Of a stretch of DNA of 64,000 nucleotides, positions 51,559-60,208 are shown piece by piece; the first letter of the stretch is position 1, and each line of letters starts with the position of its first letter. Position numbers and translations under genes: made by a program. The notes beneath the pieces were generated by a model. That model searched no databases. It saw only the letters and a program-made list of their open reading frames with translations, and was not told where the DNA came from. The stretch is from Vacuolonema iberomarrocanum LEGE 07170. Lineage in GTDB: Bacteria; Cyanobacteriota; Cyanobacteriia; Elainellales; Elainellaceae. The DNA is taken from positions 1-64,000 of the forward strand of contig JADEXA010000027.1 of NCBI GenBank assembly GCA_015207365.1, given 5' to 3'.

Positions 51559-52386
51559 ATGAATAAACGCGCTGTCCTCATTGGTCGTAGCTTACTGGCA
51601 CTTGGAGCCAGCCTATCTGTTGTGGCATTGTTGGAAGCTCATCAGGCGATGAGCGATTCTCAACTTCCTGAAATGGAGCCAGAAACAGTGGTATCTGCGC
51701 CGCCGAGCCTTTCCACGGTGCCGGATGCGGTGCCACCTGCGGCGAACGCAACCCCAGAGGCATCCTCCCCACCCCCACAAACCCTTGCCCAAATGAGCCG
51801 CGAGGAACGCGGTGACCAACCGCTTGCCATCAGCGCAGGTGACCCGGGTGAGCAGGGGCAAAACCTGGCGGAGATGACGGCCAACCAAATTGCGGCCACC
51901 CGCAATGAATGGAACAGTGCATCCTTTCCCCTAGAGCAATTTCAAGCCTACACCTCACCCTTTGGCTATCGCCGCTCGATTGACGGCTACAACTTCAACG
52001 AATTCCATTACGGATTGGATCTGGCCGCCCCCCGAGGCAGCTATATTCGCAACTGGTGGACGGGCACAGTGGTGGAAGTCAGCGATGATTCTAACTGCGG
52101 CACCTCTGTGGTTGTCGAAGCGGGAGAATGGCTCAGCATTTATTGCCATATGGAAGGCTATGTCGAGGTAGCCAATGGTGAGCGCTACATGATCGACCGG
52201 GAAGGGGGTCTGCGCATTACCGAAGGCTCCGTCGTCGAAGCGGGCGAACGCGTCGGGCGCATCGGCATGACGGGTCGCACCACAGGCCCGCACCTGCATT
52301 GGGGCTTGAAGTACAACAACAACTGGGTGGATCCAGCCTTGGTATTGCGGGCAATGTACAGCAGCCAGGCCAGTGCTGCAAACTAA
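51559..52386 (+). CDS. M23 family metallopeptidase
   Basis: Exported zinc endopeptidase of the LytM/lysostaphin type, 275 residues from the ATG at 51559 (a GTG four codons earlier is possible). The N-terminus MNKRAVLIGRSLLALGASL leads a signal peptide or anchor, followed by a Pro/Ala-rich linker to about 110. The M23 domain (130-255) has FHYGLDLAAPRG (HxxxD), IYCHMEGY and GPHLHWGLKY (HxH), the complete zinc site. It would cut peptidoglycan peptides in the periplasm. No divisome gene is linked. Confidence 0.88.
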   Translation: MNKRAVLIGRSLLALGASLSVVALLEAHQAMSDSQLPEMEPETVVSAPPSLSTVPDAVPPAANATPEASSPPPQTLAQMSREERGDQPLAISAGDPGEQGQNLAEMTANQIAATRNEWNSASFPLEQFQAYTSPFGYRRSIDGYNFNEFHYGLDLAAPRGSYIRNWWTGTVVEVSDDSNCGTSVVVEAGEWLSIYCHMEGYVEVANGERYMIDREGGLRITEGSVVEAGERVGRIGMTGRTTGPHLHWGLKYNNNWVDPALVLRAMYSSQASAAN

Positions 52387-52447
52387 GCGAATCAAGCTCA
52401 ACAAATTAGGGTAATGATTGGCAATTGATCATGGCCAATCACTCGGC

Positions 52448-52993
52448 TTAATAAGGCCCAAACATAGTGTTTGCCGGATTGTCTGGTTCGTCGCTGTAGT
52501 AAAAGTCGTAAACCAATTTGATCAGTTCTTCTTTGGTGAGATGCCCTTCCTCGGCTTTGGTCAGAGCGGGAAAAACCTCAGCAGCGTAGATCGGCGAAAT
52601 ATTGTAGACAGAAAGCAACTGCCCCCATTCATCCTCATTGATGTAGCCATCTTCGTTTTTATCGAAGACATCGAACAGCAGTTCCGTTAAGGACTGCACC
52701 TCATCAGCATAAGCTTGTTCATTGCTAAGAACTGTCTCTTTGTAGGCTATCCACTCATCCAGCGAGACCTGTTTGTTGCGGCTGAGGTCGGCTTGCTTCG
52801 AAAGGCTTTTCCACATGCGGGCTAGTTTGTCTTGTAGGACGAGGCATTTGGGCGCTCGCACAGACCAGTTCCGCAGAGAAGACATCTTTTTGAACAATAG
52901 GTCGAAGTCATCGCGCGACACCCACCCGGTGTTGTTGGTGTCGTACATGCTAAAAAGCTTGATGAGCTTGCGGCGCTGCATCTCCGTCAACAT
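52448..52993 (-). CDS. EF-hand calcium-binding protein
   Basis: Protein of 181 residues from the ATG at 52993, which has a GGGGGAA box upstream; the longer frame adds 41 unlikely residues. It has calmodulin-like EF-hand loops: DTNNTGWVSRDDF, DLSRNKQVSLDEW and DKNEDGYINEDEW, each with acidic positions 1, 3, 5 and 12, plus a degenerate fourth near LTKAEEGHLTKEEL. The layout resembles calerythrin and sarcoplasmic calcium-binding proteins. It is likely a cytoplasmic calcium buffer or sensor. Confidence 0.88.
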   Translation of the reverse strand: MLTEMQRRKLIKLFSMYDTNNTGWVSRDDFDLLFKKMSSLRNWSVRAPKCLVLQDKLARMWKSLSKQADLSRNKQVSLDEWIAYKETVLSNEQAYADEVQSLTELLFDVFDKNEDGYINEDEWGQLLSVYNISPIYAAEVFPALTKAEEGHLTKEELIKLVYDFYYSDEPDNPANTMFGPY

Positions 52994-53137
52994 CGTTCTT
53001 TCCCCCGCCAAAGCACAGAGCAACTGTCCATCGTCAGCATATAGCAATCCTTGAATTCTGCAATGCAGCAATTCGAATTCGAGATCTGGTGGAATTCGGG
53101 CTCCGCATATAAGCAAACATCTCCCTCTACAGCACTC

Positions 53138-53245
53138 ATATCAAATCAAATCCGGCTGAAGAACCCAACTATCGTTTGTACCCGCTGCAAAGCAGCGGGT
53201 ACAAACGATAGTTGGGTTTTACGGCTGTTTAACCGGATTTGGTAT
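53138..53245. repeat. Family C hairpin element, copy C2
   Basis: The 57-base palindrome at 53162-53218 starts AACCCAACTATCGTTTGTACC and is fully complementary, flanked by ATATCAAAT and the GTTTAACCGGATTTGGTAT end. Confidence 0.8.
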
Positions 53246-53322
53246 CAGACGGAATGTGGAGAGGTCAGTGAGGAATTGTTGTCTATCTCAGGGTCAGGAT
53301 TGCTTAAGGTCAGAATTGAGGG

Positions 53323-53703
53323 TCAGGACGCACCACGGGCACTGTCAGCACCGCCAACTTGCTTGAGGGCGATCGCTCGCGCACGAGCGGACATGCTCTC
53401 AAGTTTGACTTGCCCTGAGTCGTCTACCAGTCCTTCTTGCTTCATCAAGCCAACCATCGTTTCCCAAAGAATTTGATCGACGCGTTCAGCTTGGCTTGCC
53501 AGCCATTCATGGGTTTCGGCATCTTTGGGAAATTGCTCAATACAGGAGAGCGTATAGCTGCGAAAGGATCGAACTTGACGCAGCAGCCGAGCGACATAGC
53601 CTGGACATTCGCAGGCAATGACATCGGCAGCTCGGCAAATTTCAAGCAAGTCATCATCCGAAAAATCAGCAAGCGTTACGGTTTTCTGGGTATTGCTAGA
53701 CAT
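53323..53703 (-). CDS. Conserved-looking hypothetical protein
   Basis: Soluble, mainly helical protein of 126 residues. Features are LADFSDDDLLEICRAADVIA, CECPGYVARLLRQVRSFRSYT with two close cysteines (CEC), and a later SARARAIALKQVGG. The CEC pair and a nearby Cys in LSCIEQF could bind metal, which is inference. Composition is like neighbouring genes. I recall similar cyanobacterial proteins without a named function. Confidence 0.6.
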   Translation of the reverse strand: MSSNTQKTVTLADFSDDDLLEICRAADVIACECPGYVARLLRQVRSFRSYTLSCIEQFPKDAETHEWLASQAERVDQILWETMVGLMKQEGLVDDSGQVKLESMSARARAIALKQVGGADSARGAS

Positions 53704-54234
53704 ATATTTTGGTGAGGTGTGTATCAGACATTGATCTGACAGCTATCGAACAAGTACTTGACAAGCACAGAGATGCAAAACAAAGAAAAAGGATCACCCA
53801 TCAAAGACTGAGCAAAGCTTTAACGCACATATCCTTAAACGTGTGTTCATGAGATTCATCAACCTCTGCGAAACAGGATCATTGAGCGACCCTTTTTCGA
53901 TAGATGCGGAACCAGAAATAGACTTTGATATATGGAACGCTTCGGATAGATCCGCAAAGATTTTACATATCTAAACGCTAACTACAAGTAATCTGTTAAT
54001 TCGTTTTTACAAAACAGCTTTTGTTTTTCTAGTTCTATGATTTTTGAATTTTTGAACATTCAAGGATCTTATATTCTTGGTTTTTATTCTGACATTGCCA
54101 TCCTATAGCAGTTTAACCTCTAACCAGTCTGTAATGCCAATTTCTCTAGGTTAACCTCATTTCGGAAAAATTTCGTGGAGAGATATACGTAAAATCACTC
54201 AGCATCCAAATTAGGAAATCACCACTTTTGAGTT
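53704..54234. other. AT-rich spacer of about 530 bases
   Basis: Very AT-rich, no credible gene. It holds the promoter of the preceding gene on the minus strand and then repeat C3. Confidence 0.4.
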
Positions 54235-54337
54235 ATATCAAACCCGGTTAAACAGCTGTAGAACCCAACTATCGTTTGCGCCCGCTGCAATGCAGCGGGC
54301 GCAAACGATAGTTGGGTTCTTCAACCGGATTTGATAT
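54235..54337. repeat. Family C hairpin element, copy C3
   Basis: The 57-base palindrome at 54262-54318 starts AACCCAACTATCGTTTGCGCC and is fully complementary. Ends ATATCAAACCCGGTTAAAC and AACCGGATTTGATAT are clear terminal inverted repeats. It ends 20 bases before the stop of the glycosyltransferase gene. Confidence 0.82.
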
Positions 54338-54357
54338 TAAGCGATCGCTTGTCACTA

Positions 54358-55365
54358 TCACTGAAAGCGGCGTCTAACTTTTGCGAAGCTTTTGCTTAAG
54401 AAAAGGCGGGTAAGATGACGTTTTGTAAAAGCAGGAATATCTGCGGAGTCGGTCGGTTTGTGATCAAAGAAGTTATTCACTTCGTTCATCACATGTTCTA
54501 ACTTTTGAAGGATAGAGTTCCTTCTATATTCCTGTAAGAATTCGGCGTCACTACTAATATTTCGGCTCGGCAAATCACAGCTTTTCAATGTTTTTTGTAT
54601 ACGGACAACATCAAATTTCGTAGAGTACCCGGCGATTTTCTGGCTGTTGAAGCCTGGGTCGAGGTAATCGGAGAGTCCTCCATTGAGGCTTGAAAACACC
54701 TGACATCCACAGGCGATCGCTTCCAAAGGCTGCAACCCAAACCCTTCACTCACCCGTTGCAAGGCCCAATATTCCGACGAGTCATAGAGATACACCTTGG
54801 CTCGGTTAAAGAGTGCGGCCAGATCCTCTATATAACTATCAACAACCATCACCTTGCAGTCTTTTTGAAGGGCCGGAACCAGTTGATTCAGTAGATAGCT
54901 CGAAGACTTTCTAGCTTGAACCAAGACATCAATGTCACGCGGGAGATGGCGATCGCAAAACTCATCCGAAATTTCGTTGGGCAGGTAGTAGATCAGCGAG
55001 TGGGGGGCGCGTTGCCCCCAGTAGCCTAGGGTGTTGCGGCTCACAGTGATGATGGGGATGCGGGCGGGCACCGAGAAGCCATAGCCTGCGCTATGGGCAT
55101 GGTAGAGCGCATGGCGGCGATCGCCCACCTTTTTAATCAGCTTGGGGACATCAAACCCCCAGCTCAGCACAAAAATCGCAGAATCATCCGCAGGGGTTTG
55201 CAGCAGATCATCCAGGAACAGGGTATCTTTTTCCCGCTGACGGTAAGTCACCACCTCTGCCGAGCAAATATGTTGGGCCAGGCGCATGGTTTTTAGCTCA
55301 GCCCACAGTCCCCCACAAGCAAACTTGCCGCCGGTTCCCGGTAGTAAAAAATAGAGTTTTCGCAT
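54358..55365 (-). CDS. GT-B glycosyltransferase family protein
   Basis: Protein of 335 residues from the ATG at 55365 (MRKLYFLLPGTGGKFACGG), with 14 upstream codons left out. The C-terminal half has the GT4-type signature KVYLYDSSEYWALQRVSEGFG followed by PLEAIACGCQVFSS and GGLSDYL, the usual donor-site E-x7-E region. The N-terminal half has FVLSWGFDVPKLIKKV and HAHSAGYGF. Donor and acceptor are unknown; cell-surface glycan synthesis is likely. It precedes no obvious polysaccharide cluster. Confidence 0.75.
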   Translation of the reverse strand: MRKLYFLLPGTGGKFACGGLWAELKTMRLAQHICSAEVVTYRQREKDTLFLDDLLQTPADDSAIFVLSWGFDVPKLIKKVGDRRHALYHAHSAGYGFSVPARIPIITVSRNTLGYWGQRAPHSLIYYLPNEISDEFCDRHLPRDIDVLVQARKSSSYLLNQLVPALQKDCKVMVVDSYIEDLAALFNRAKVYLYDSSEYWALQRVSEGFGLQPLEAIACGCQVFSSLNGGLSDYLDPGFNSQKIAGYSTKFDVVRIQKTLKSCDLPSRNISSDAEFLQEYRRNSILQKLEHVMNEVNNFFDHKPTDSADIPAFTKRHLTRLFLSKSFAKVRRRFQ

Positions 55366-55482
55366 GAATGGACGCGGTTTCTGCGTAGTTTCAGGTTGAC
55401 GAAGCAACAGACAGCGAGAGCCTTCTGGTCAATTTCAGCGCGTGGATGAGAGCGATCGCCCCGTTCCAGATCCAACCTCAGA

Positions 55483-57150
55483 CTAGGAGTCTGTCGCGAC
55501 AGACGAGGTTTCCAGAGCCAGCTTTGCCCGATGTTTCAGCATCAGCCCATACTCCAAGCCCTCGACAACGGCCTGGTAGGATGCCCCAATAATATTGGTC
55601 GAAACCCCCACGGTCGTCCAGCGCTGATGCCCATTGCTCGACTCCACCAATACACGGGTCTTAGCCGATGTGCCGGATTTTCCATCAATAATCCGCACCT
55701 TGTAGTCGGTCAGTTGGAACGAGGCAATTTCGGGATAGATTGTCCTCAACGCTTTACGCAACGCCACATCTAGCGCCGACACAGGGCCATTACCCTCCCC
55801 GGCTTCGAGAATATCCTGCCCATCGACCGTAATCTTGACAGTTGCCTGAGAATCGGTACTCCAGGTTTCTGCATCGGGATGCATCTGGCAATAGACATGG
55901 AAGCCTTTGACCGAGAAGAAGGAATCCCGTTGTCCTAGGGCTTCCCGCATCAATAGCTCGAAGCTCGCTTCTGCGGCTTCAAACTGGTAGCCTTCATTTT
56001 CCAGGGTCTTCAAGTTTTGCAGCAACTGCCGACAGGTGGGCGATTCTTTGCTGAGCTCAATGCCAAAACTCCGGGCTTTGGCGAGGATGTTACTGATCCC
56101 CGCTTGGTCAGAAATCACAATGCGGCGGTGGTTGCCCACGGCATCGGGAGAGACATGCTCGTAGGTGATGGGGTTTTTCTCGACCGCACTGACATGAATT
56201 CCGCCTTTGTGGGCGAATGCAGACAGCCCCACATAGGGCGCATGGTCATCGGGAGCCAGGTTAACGATTTCGCTAATCAGACGACTGGATTCACTGAGGG
56301 TGGCCAGTTGTTCGGGCTCGACGCAGCGATAACCCAGCTTCAGTTGCAGATTGGGCATGACCGAACAAAGGTTGGCATTGCCGCAACGCTCGCCGTAGCC
56401 GTTGATGGTTCCCTGCACCATGCGAGCACCTTCCATCACCGCCGAGAGGGCATTGGCAACCGCCGTACCCGCGTCATTATGGGTGTGAATGCCAATCTGA
56501 GCAGGCTTTTCCGCCGTTTGCAGGTCTCGTGCTTCGTCGCTTTGCACCAGTTGGCGCACGGTCTGAACAATTTTTTGCACGTCGTGCGGCAAGGTGCCCC
56601 CGTTGGTGTCGCAGAGCACCAGCCACTCCGCACCGCCAGCGATCGCCGCCTTCAAGGTTGCCAGTGCATAGTCTGGGTTTGCCTTGTAGCCATCGAACCA
56701 GTGCTCCGCATCATAGATCACCCGGCGTCCCTGAGCCCGAAAGAAGGAGAGGGTATCGCGAATCATCTCCAGGTTCTCATCCAGGCTGGTTTTGAGGCTG
56801 TCGGTGACATGCAAGTCCCAGGATTTACCAAACACCGCAACCCAACGCGTCCCCGCAGAAAGAATAGGTTGCAACATGGGATCCGCCTCCGCTGTCCGTC
56901 CAGGACGGCGAGTCGAGCAAAACGCCACAATTTCGGCTTGGGTCAGCGGTTCCTCCCGAATTTGCCAGAAAAACTGGACATCTTTGGGATTGGCTCCAGG
57001 CCAGCCCCCTTCAATGAACGGAATCCCCATGCGATCGAGCTGGCGAGCAATCCTCACCTTGTCTTCCAGAGAAAGGGAAATACCTTCCCGTTGTGAGCCA
57101 TCCCGCAGGGTGGTGTCGTAGATCCAGATGGTTTCGGGTGCAGTGGCCAT
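55483..57150 (-). CDS. cimA: (R)-citramalate synthase
   Basis: Enzyme of 555 residues that condenses pyruvate and acetyl-CoA to citramalate, a route to 2-oxobutyrate and isoleucine used by many cyanobacteria. The start at 57150 gives MATAPETIWIYDTTLRDGSQ, with the catalytic DTTLRDG. Further blocks are HWFDGYKANPDYAL, LVLCDTNGGTLPHD, IHTHNDAGTAVANAL with the metal HxH, and GYGERCGNANL. The C-terminal LeuA dimer domain (about 400-540) mediates isoleucine feedback. The SAFAHKGGIHVSAV and YEHVSPDAVGN blocks are CimA-like rather than LeuA-like. Confidence 0.9.
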   Translation of the reverse strand: MATAPETIWIYDTTLRDGSQREGISLSLEDKVRIARQLDRMGIPFIEGGWPGANPKDVQFFWQIREEPLTQAEIVAFCSTRRPGRTAEADPMLQPILSAGTRWVAVFGKSWDLHVTDSLKTSLDENLEMIRDTLSFFRAQGRRVIYDAEHWFDGYKANPDYALATLKAAIAGGAEWLVLCDTNGGTLPHDVQKIVQTVRQLVQSDEARDLQTAEKPAQIGIHTHNDAGTAVANALSAVMEGARMVQGTINGYGERCGNANLCSVMPNLQLKLGYRCVEPEQLATLSESSRLISEIVNLAPDDHAPYVGLSAFAHKGGIHVSAVEKNPITYEHVSPDAVGNHRRIVISDQAGISNILAKARSFGIELSKESPTCRQLLQNLKTLENEGYQFEAAEASFELLMREALGQRDSFFSVKGFHVYCQMHPDAETWSTDSQATVKITVDGQDILEAGEGNGPVSALDVALRKALRTIYPEIASFQLTDYKVRIIDGKSGTSAKTRVLVESSNGHQRWTTVGVSTNIIGASYQAVVEGLEYGLMLKHRAKLALETSSVATDS

Positions 57151-57787
57151 AGTCGTTGGATGCCGCAAAATGCAAAGGGACAAGAATGAAACGAAATCCA
57201 GCTTGCAGCCTTAGGGTTCTATCCAGAGAAAAAGATGCCTCATCCTACCTCCCTATCTTCCAGACAATCTCATGGAAGCCGGATTCACTGTTTTCTTCCC
57301 TAGAAGAAAAGATCTTCAGATGAGGACAAAATCTGTCGTTCTCAGCATGGATTTGCTCAAACGACAGCAAACAAGGCTAAAGACAACAAGCAATGGAGAA
57401 AACGCAATACTGGAATCGATTAGAAGCCCATATTAAACGTAGGACGATTTTAATCGCTTTAGACCCCTCTTATGTTTATCTCAAGGTGCCCGACGATGAG
57501 TGCAGTGTCTCTAACGCGGCGATCGCCCAAGCCGCTTCTTCCCGGCTAACAGGGGCTCAAAGTTAACTCGAACAGATTTCAGATTTTATTCTTGAACAAT
57601 AAATCATCCATCAATTGAACGACACAATGCGCGATCGCCACTCTCTGAACGGCTACCGCTTAAAGAACTGAAATGTTTTATAGATAAACAACACAGGAAA
57701 GCATAGTGTTTTAGATAGGTAAGCTAAGAGAAAACCCTTCATTTAGCTGATCCATTCCTTAAGGATGTGAATCCACTGGAGGACACG
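57151..57787. other. Spacer of about 640 bases
   Basis: Divergent region between cimA and the ferredoxin gene, with promoters for both. The only possible gene is the 57-codon frame at 57393, listed separately. Confidence 0.4.
57393..57566 (+). CDS. Possible 57-residue small protein
   Basis: The frame reads MEKTQYWNRLEAHIKRRTI then ALDPSYVYLKVPDDE and SNAAIAQAASSRL. Composition is protein-like (balanced charges, amphipathic pattern), and it contains a HIP1 site read as AIAQ. The ribosome-binding site is weak and no family is recognised, so it may be chance. Confidence 0.35.
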   Translation: MEKTQYWNRLEAHIKRRTILIALDPSYVYLKVPDDECSVSNAAIAQAASSRLTGAQS

Positions 57788-58126
57788 ATGCCAACCGTAA
57801 TAGCTCAAGGAAAAACGTTTGAATGCGAGCAAGGCGCAAATCTTCGCCGAGTGTTATTGGAGCAAGGCGTTGAGCTCTACAACCAATCGGCTTCGGTGAT
57901 TAATTGCCGGGGCATTGGTACCTGTGGCACCTGCGCGGTGACGATAGAGGGCGAGGTTTCAGACATGAGTTGGCGCGAGAAAACTCGCCTAGCGGTGCCA
58001 CCCCATTCCCCCGAGAAAAATCTTGAGAAAAATCGACGCTTAGCTTGCCAGATCAAGGTCATGGGGGATGTGAAGGTATCCAAATACGACGGCTTCTGGG
58101 GGCAGGGCGATCGCCTCGTCTGGTAG
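57788..58126 (+). CDS. 2Fe-2S ferredoxin family protein
   Basis: Plant-type [2Fe-2S] ferredoxin-like protein of 112 residues. GGAGG lies 5 bases before the ATG at 57788, which decides the start over an ATG seven codons upstream. Cluster cysteines are in INCRGIGTCGTC (C-x5-C-x2-C) and the fourth in RRLACQIKV. It is longer at the C-terminus than PetF and lacks its acidic surface, fitting the Fdx family linked to stress or specific enzymes rather than main photosynthetic electron flow. Confidence 0.88.
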   Translation: MPTVIAQGKTFECEQGANLRRVLLEQGVELYNQSASVINCRGIGTCGTCAVTIEGEVSDMSWREKTRLAVPPHSPEKNLEKNRRLACQIKVMGDVKVSKYDGFWGQGDRLVW

Positions 58127-58174
58127 CGCAACCATGCAGCGAATCGGCCATGCCATAACGGATTGGCTTTTGTC

Positions 58175-59158
58175 TTAGCCCTCAGAAACTGCGGCTGCAA
58201 GACGTTGGATGATGCTTAGAACTCTTGTGCCAACATCTGCTGAACCCGATGTGACAGTGATGATCGCGAGCGTCGGAGGCATCAGATATTCGACCTCTGC
58301 CGAGTAAACGATAGGGTACAGGAATAAAATATCCAATGGACTATAGGATTCTCTGATGTAGCCCGTGCAGGCATATATTTGCTGTAAATGTTGCTGAGCG
58401 ATTGGGGAGTTCCGATACTGATCCCACAGTGCATTCAGCTCTCGTTCAACGCTCTGATCTCCGTACCATACTTCTGCTGGAGATACTGCGGTCGTTCCAG
58501 GCGTTATTGAGCCTATGCTGGGTAAATCTGTAAGATCTCGATCTCCAAACACTTCACAAAACGATGCCAAGGCTGACTGATACTGTTGCGCTTTCCACAA
58601 CACTTCTTGCTCAATGCGCGATCGATTCTCTCCACTATGGACTGTCTCAAACATTTCTCCGCTACGGCACCGTTCGAGAGCTTCCATAAAATCATCAGAC
58701 ACAGTTCCTGGCGTAAACTGTTGTATAACCATGTCTTGATACTCATTAAGCTCTTCATCTGAAAGCTGAATGAGTTCTGTATTTAGAGGAATATATAAGC
58801 CTGCTTCCTCAAGTACATTCAGATCGATCATGTCTGGATAGCCACTTTCAGAAAGCCTCCGCAACAACCTTTCTGCTCTCCTCTCTCTCCCTAAAACAGC
58901 CTCGACCTCAGCTAAGACATCCTCTACGTGCCACTGCAATCGAGTATCGAGCATCGTTGCAACTCTTACAAACCACGACTGCCACATCTCAGCGGTCATA
59001 CCAAGGTTTTGCAATCGTCGATGACCATCACGGTGGTGAACAAATGGAGGAACTTGCATTCCATCTTGTTCAAGTGCCCAAACACAAAAATTGATCAGTG
59101 GAGCCCAACCTACTTCATAGTGTTGCTGCGCTGCTGCTGAGTCATGTAAATAAAACAT
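58175..59158 (-). CDS. Hypothetical protein
   Basis: Soluble protein of 327 residues, largely helical and acidic, with WAPLINFCVWALEQDGMQVP at the start, MWQSWFVRVATMLDTRLQWH, and a beta-like end YLMPPTLAIITVTSGSADVG. No catalytic motif or family is recognised. The long uninterrupted frame and codon use support a real gene. It is convergent with the ferredoxin gene, about 50 bases apart. Confidence 0.6.
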   Translation of the reverse strand: MFYLHDSAAAQQHYEVGWAPLINFCVWALEQDGMQVPPFVHHRDGHRRLQNLGMTAEMWQSWFVRVATMLDTRLQWHVEDVLAEVEAVLGRERRAERLLRRLSESGYPDMIDLNVLEEAGLYIPLNTELIQLSDEELNEYQDMVIQQFTPGTVSDDFMEALERCRSGEMFETVHSGENRSRIEQEVLWKAQQYQSALASFCEVFGDRDLTDLPSIGSITPGTTAVSPAEVWYGDQSVERELNALWDQYRNSPIAQQHLQQIYACTGYIRESYSPLDILFLYPIVYSAEVEYLMPPTLAIITVTSGSADVGTRVLSIIQRLAAAVSEG

Positions 59159-59466
59159 AGCCTGGGAGCTTCATGTTCATTCTTTGATGAAGGATATATT
59201 TCTCTCTTGAACGTTTCAAATAGCGATCGCAGTTGACATTGCTAATCACCTGTTAAGCCGAAATGTTTTGAATTGCTTATCCAATTTCTTATGGAACCGT
59301 TCGCCATCATCCTGCTCTATAGCCGTTTGCTTTCACAAATCATTTGAGGCAGCTAAATTTTTGAAGGCGATCGCACGCCTAAGCTATCTGAGAATCGATA
59401 CTAGCGACATATCTCTATTCTGCATCTCTACCCAAAGAACTAGACAAGAATGCCAAGGGAGTGAAT
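59159..59466. other. Spacer of about 310 bases
   Basis: Divergent region with promoters for the genes on each side; two HIP1-like sites and no visible gene. Confidence 0.4.
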
Positions 59467-59922
59467 ATGCTGATGTCAGTCCGAAAAACTTCTGACATCC
59501 TGTGGTATCTGCGCGATGATGGGGACAGCCGAGTCGAAAGGGCGAGTGCGATGACGAATCTGATGGACATTCTCGCGTTCATAATTGTGTTTGGCTTGTT
59601 GGCTACGTTGGTGGGAACACTAGCAACCGGAGTGTTGCGAGTTATTGGTTTTGGTGTTCTCGTCGCTCTGGCACTTATTATTGGCACCCCTTACTTGCAG
59701 AATGGGCCTGTCCTGCGCAGCCCTTTTGGTACAACAGTGCCAACCCCTACAACCGTGCCTCAAACAACCACAACCTCCCCGACTCAAACCGCTCCTGCTA
59801 ATGTCGGATCGGGTACATCTTTTTCTACAACAGGACCAGTGGAGAATGAGACAAGTCTCACAGAAACCACAGGTGGGGGTAGCACCAACCGCACCCGCCG
59901 TGGGGTTCCGGCCATGTGGTAA
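59467..59922 (+). CDS. Membrane protein with Thr/Pro-rich tail
   Basis: Protein of 151 residues; the ATG at 59467 has GGGAG 5 bases upstream. A charged N-terminus is followed by two hydrophobic helices (about 34-56 and 60-78, with LAFIIVFGLLATLVGTLATG and LVALALIIGTPYL). The last 70 residues are a Thr/Pro-rich disordered tail ending RTRRGVPAMW. It is membrane-bound with a low-complexity extension on one side. No family recognised. Confidence 0.6.
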   Translation: MLMSVRKTSDILWYLRDDGDSRVERASAMTNLMDILAFIIVFGLLATLVGTLATGVLRVIGFGVLVALALIIGTPYLQNGPVLRSPFGTTVPTPTTVPQTTTTSPTQTAPANVGSGTSFSTTGPVENETSLTETTGGGSTNRTRRGVPAMW

Positions 59923-60026
59923 GCCGCCCCATGCGTGGCATTGAGAGCTTGGGAGAAATTCCGTTGCCGTTGACTAGCCCAGGATGATGGACGCTTCTCT
60001 GCGATCGCCCTTGGAAACTTAGCGTT

Positions 60027-60122
60027 ATATCAAATCCAATTAAATAGCCATAAAACCCAAATATCATTTGTGCCCGCTGCGTTGCAGCGGGCACAAATGA
60101 TATTTGGGTTCTTCAACCGGAT
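60027..60122. repeat. Family C hairpin element, copy C4
   Basis: The 57-base palindrome at 60054-60110 starts AACCCAAATATCATTTGTGCC and is fully complementary. The left end ATATCAAATCCAATTAAAT is intact, while the right end stops after CAACCGGAT. It lies about 90 bases upstream of thiO-thiG. Confidence 0.8.
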
Positions 60123-60208
60123 CGGGAGGGGATTCATCGGCTGAGCGCCCTGGAGATAGCCTAGAGTGGAAAGAGCGGATCATGCAGACGGCAAGGCAGC
60201 GAGGAGCC

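Noticed and set aside
56017..57096. Plus-strand frame of 359 codons antisense to cimA
   Set aside because: Long, but cimA carries all catalytic motifs on the other strand, and the antisense frame shows no family features.
60123..60208. TPP riboswitch upstream of thiO-thiG
   Set aside because: The leader is short and occupied by repeat C4; the conserved CUGAGA and related THI-box blocks were not found.
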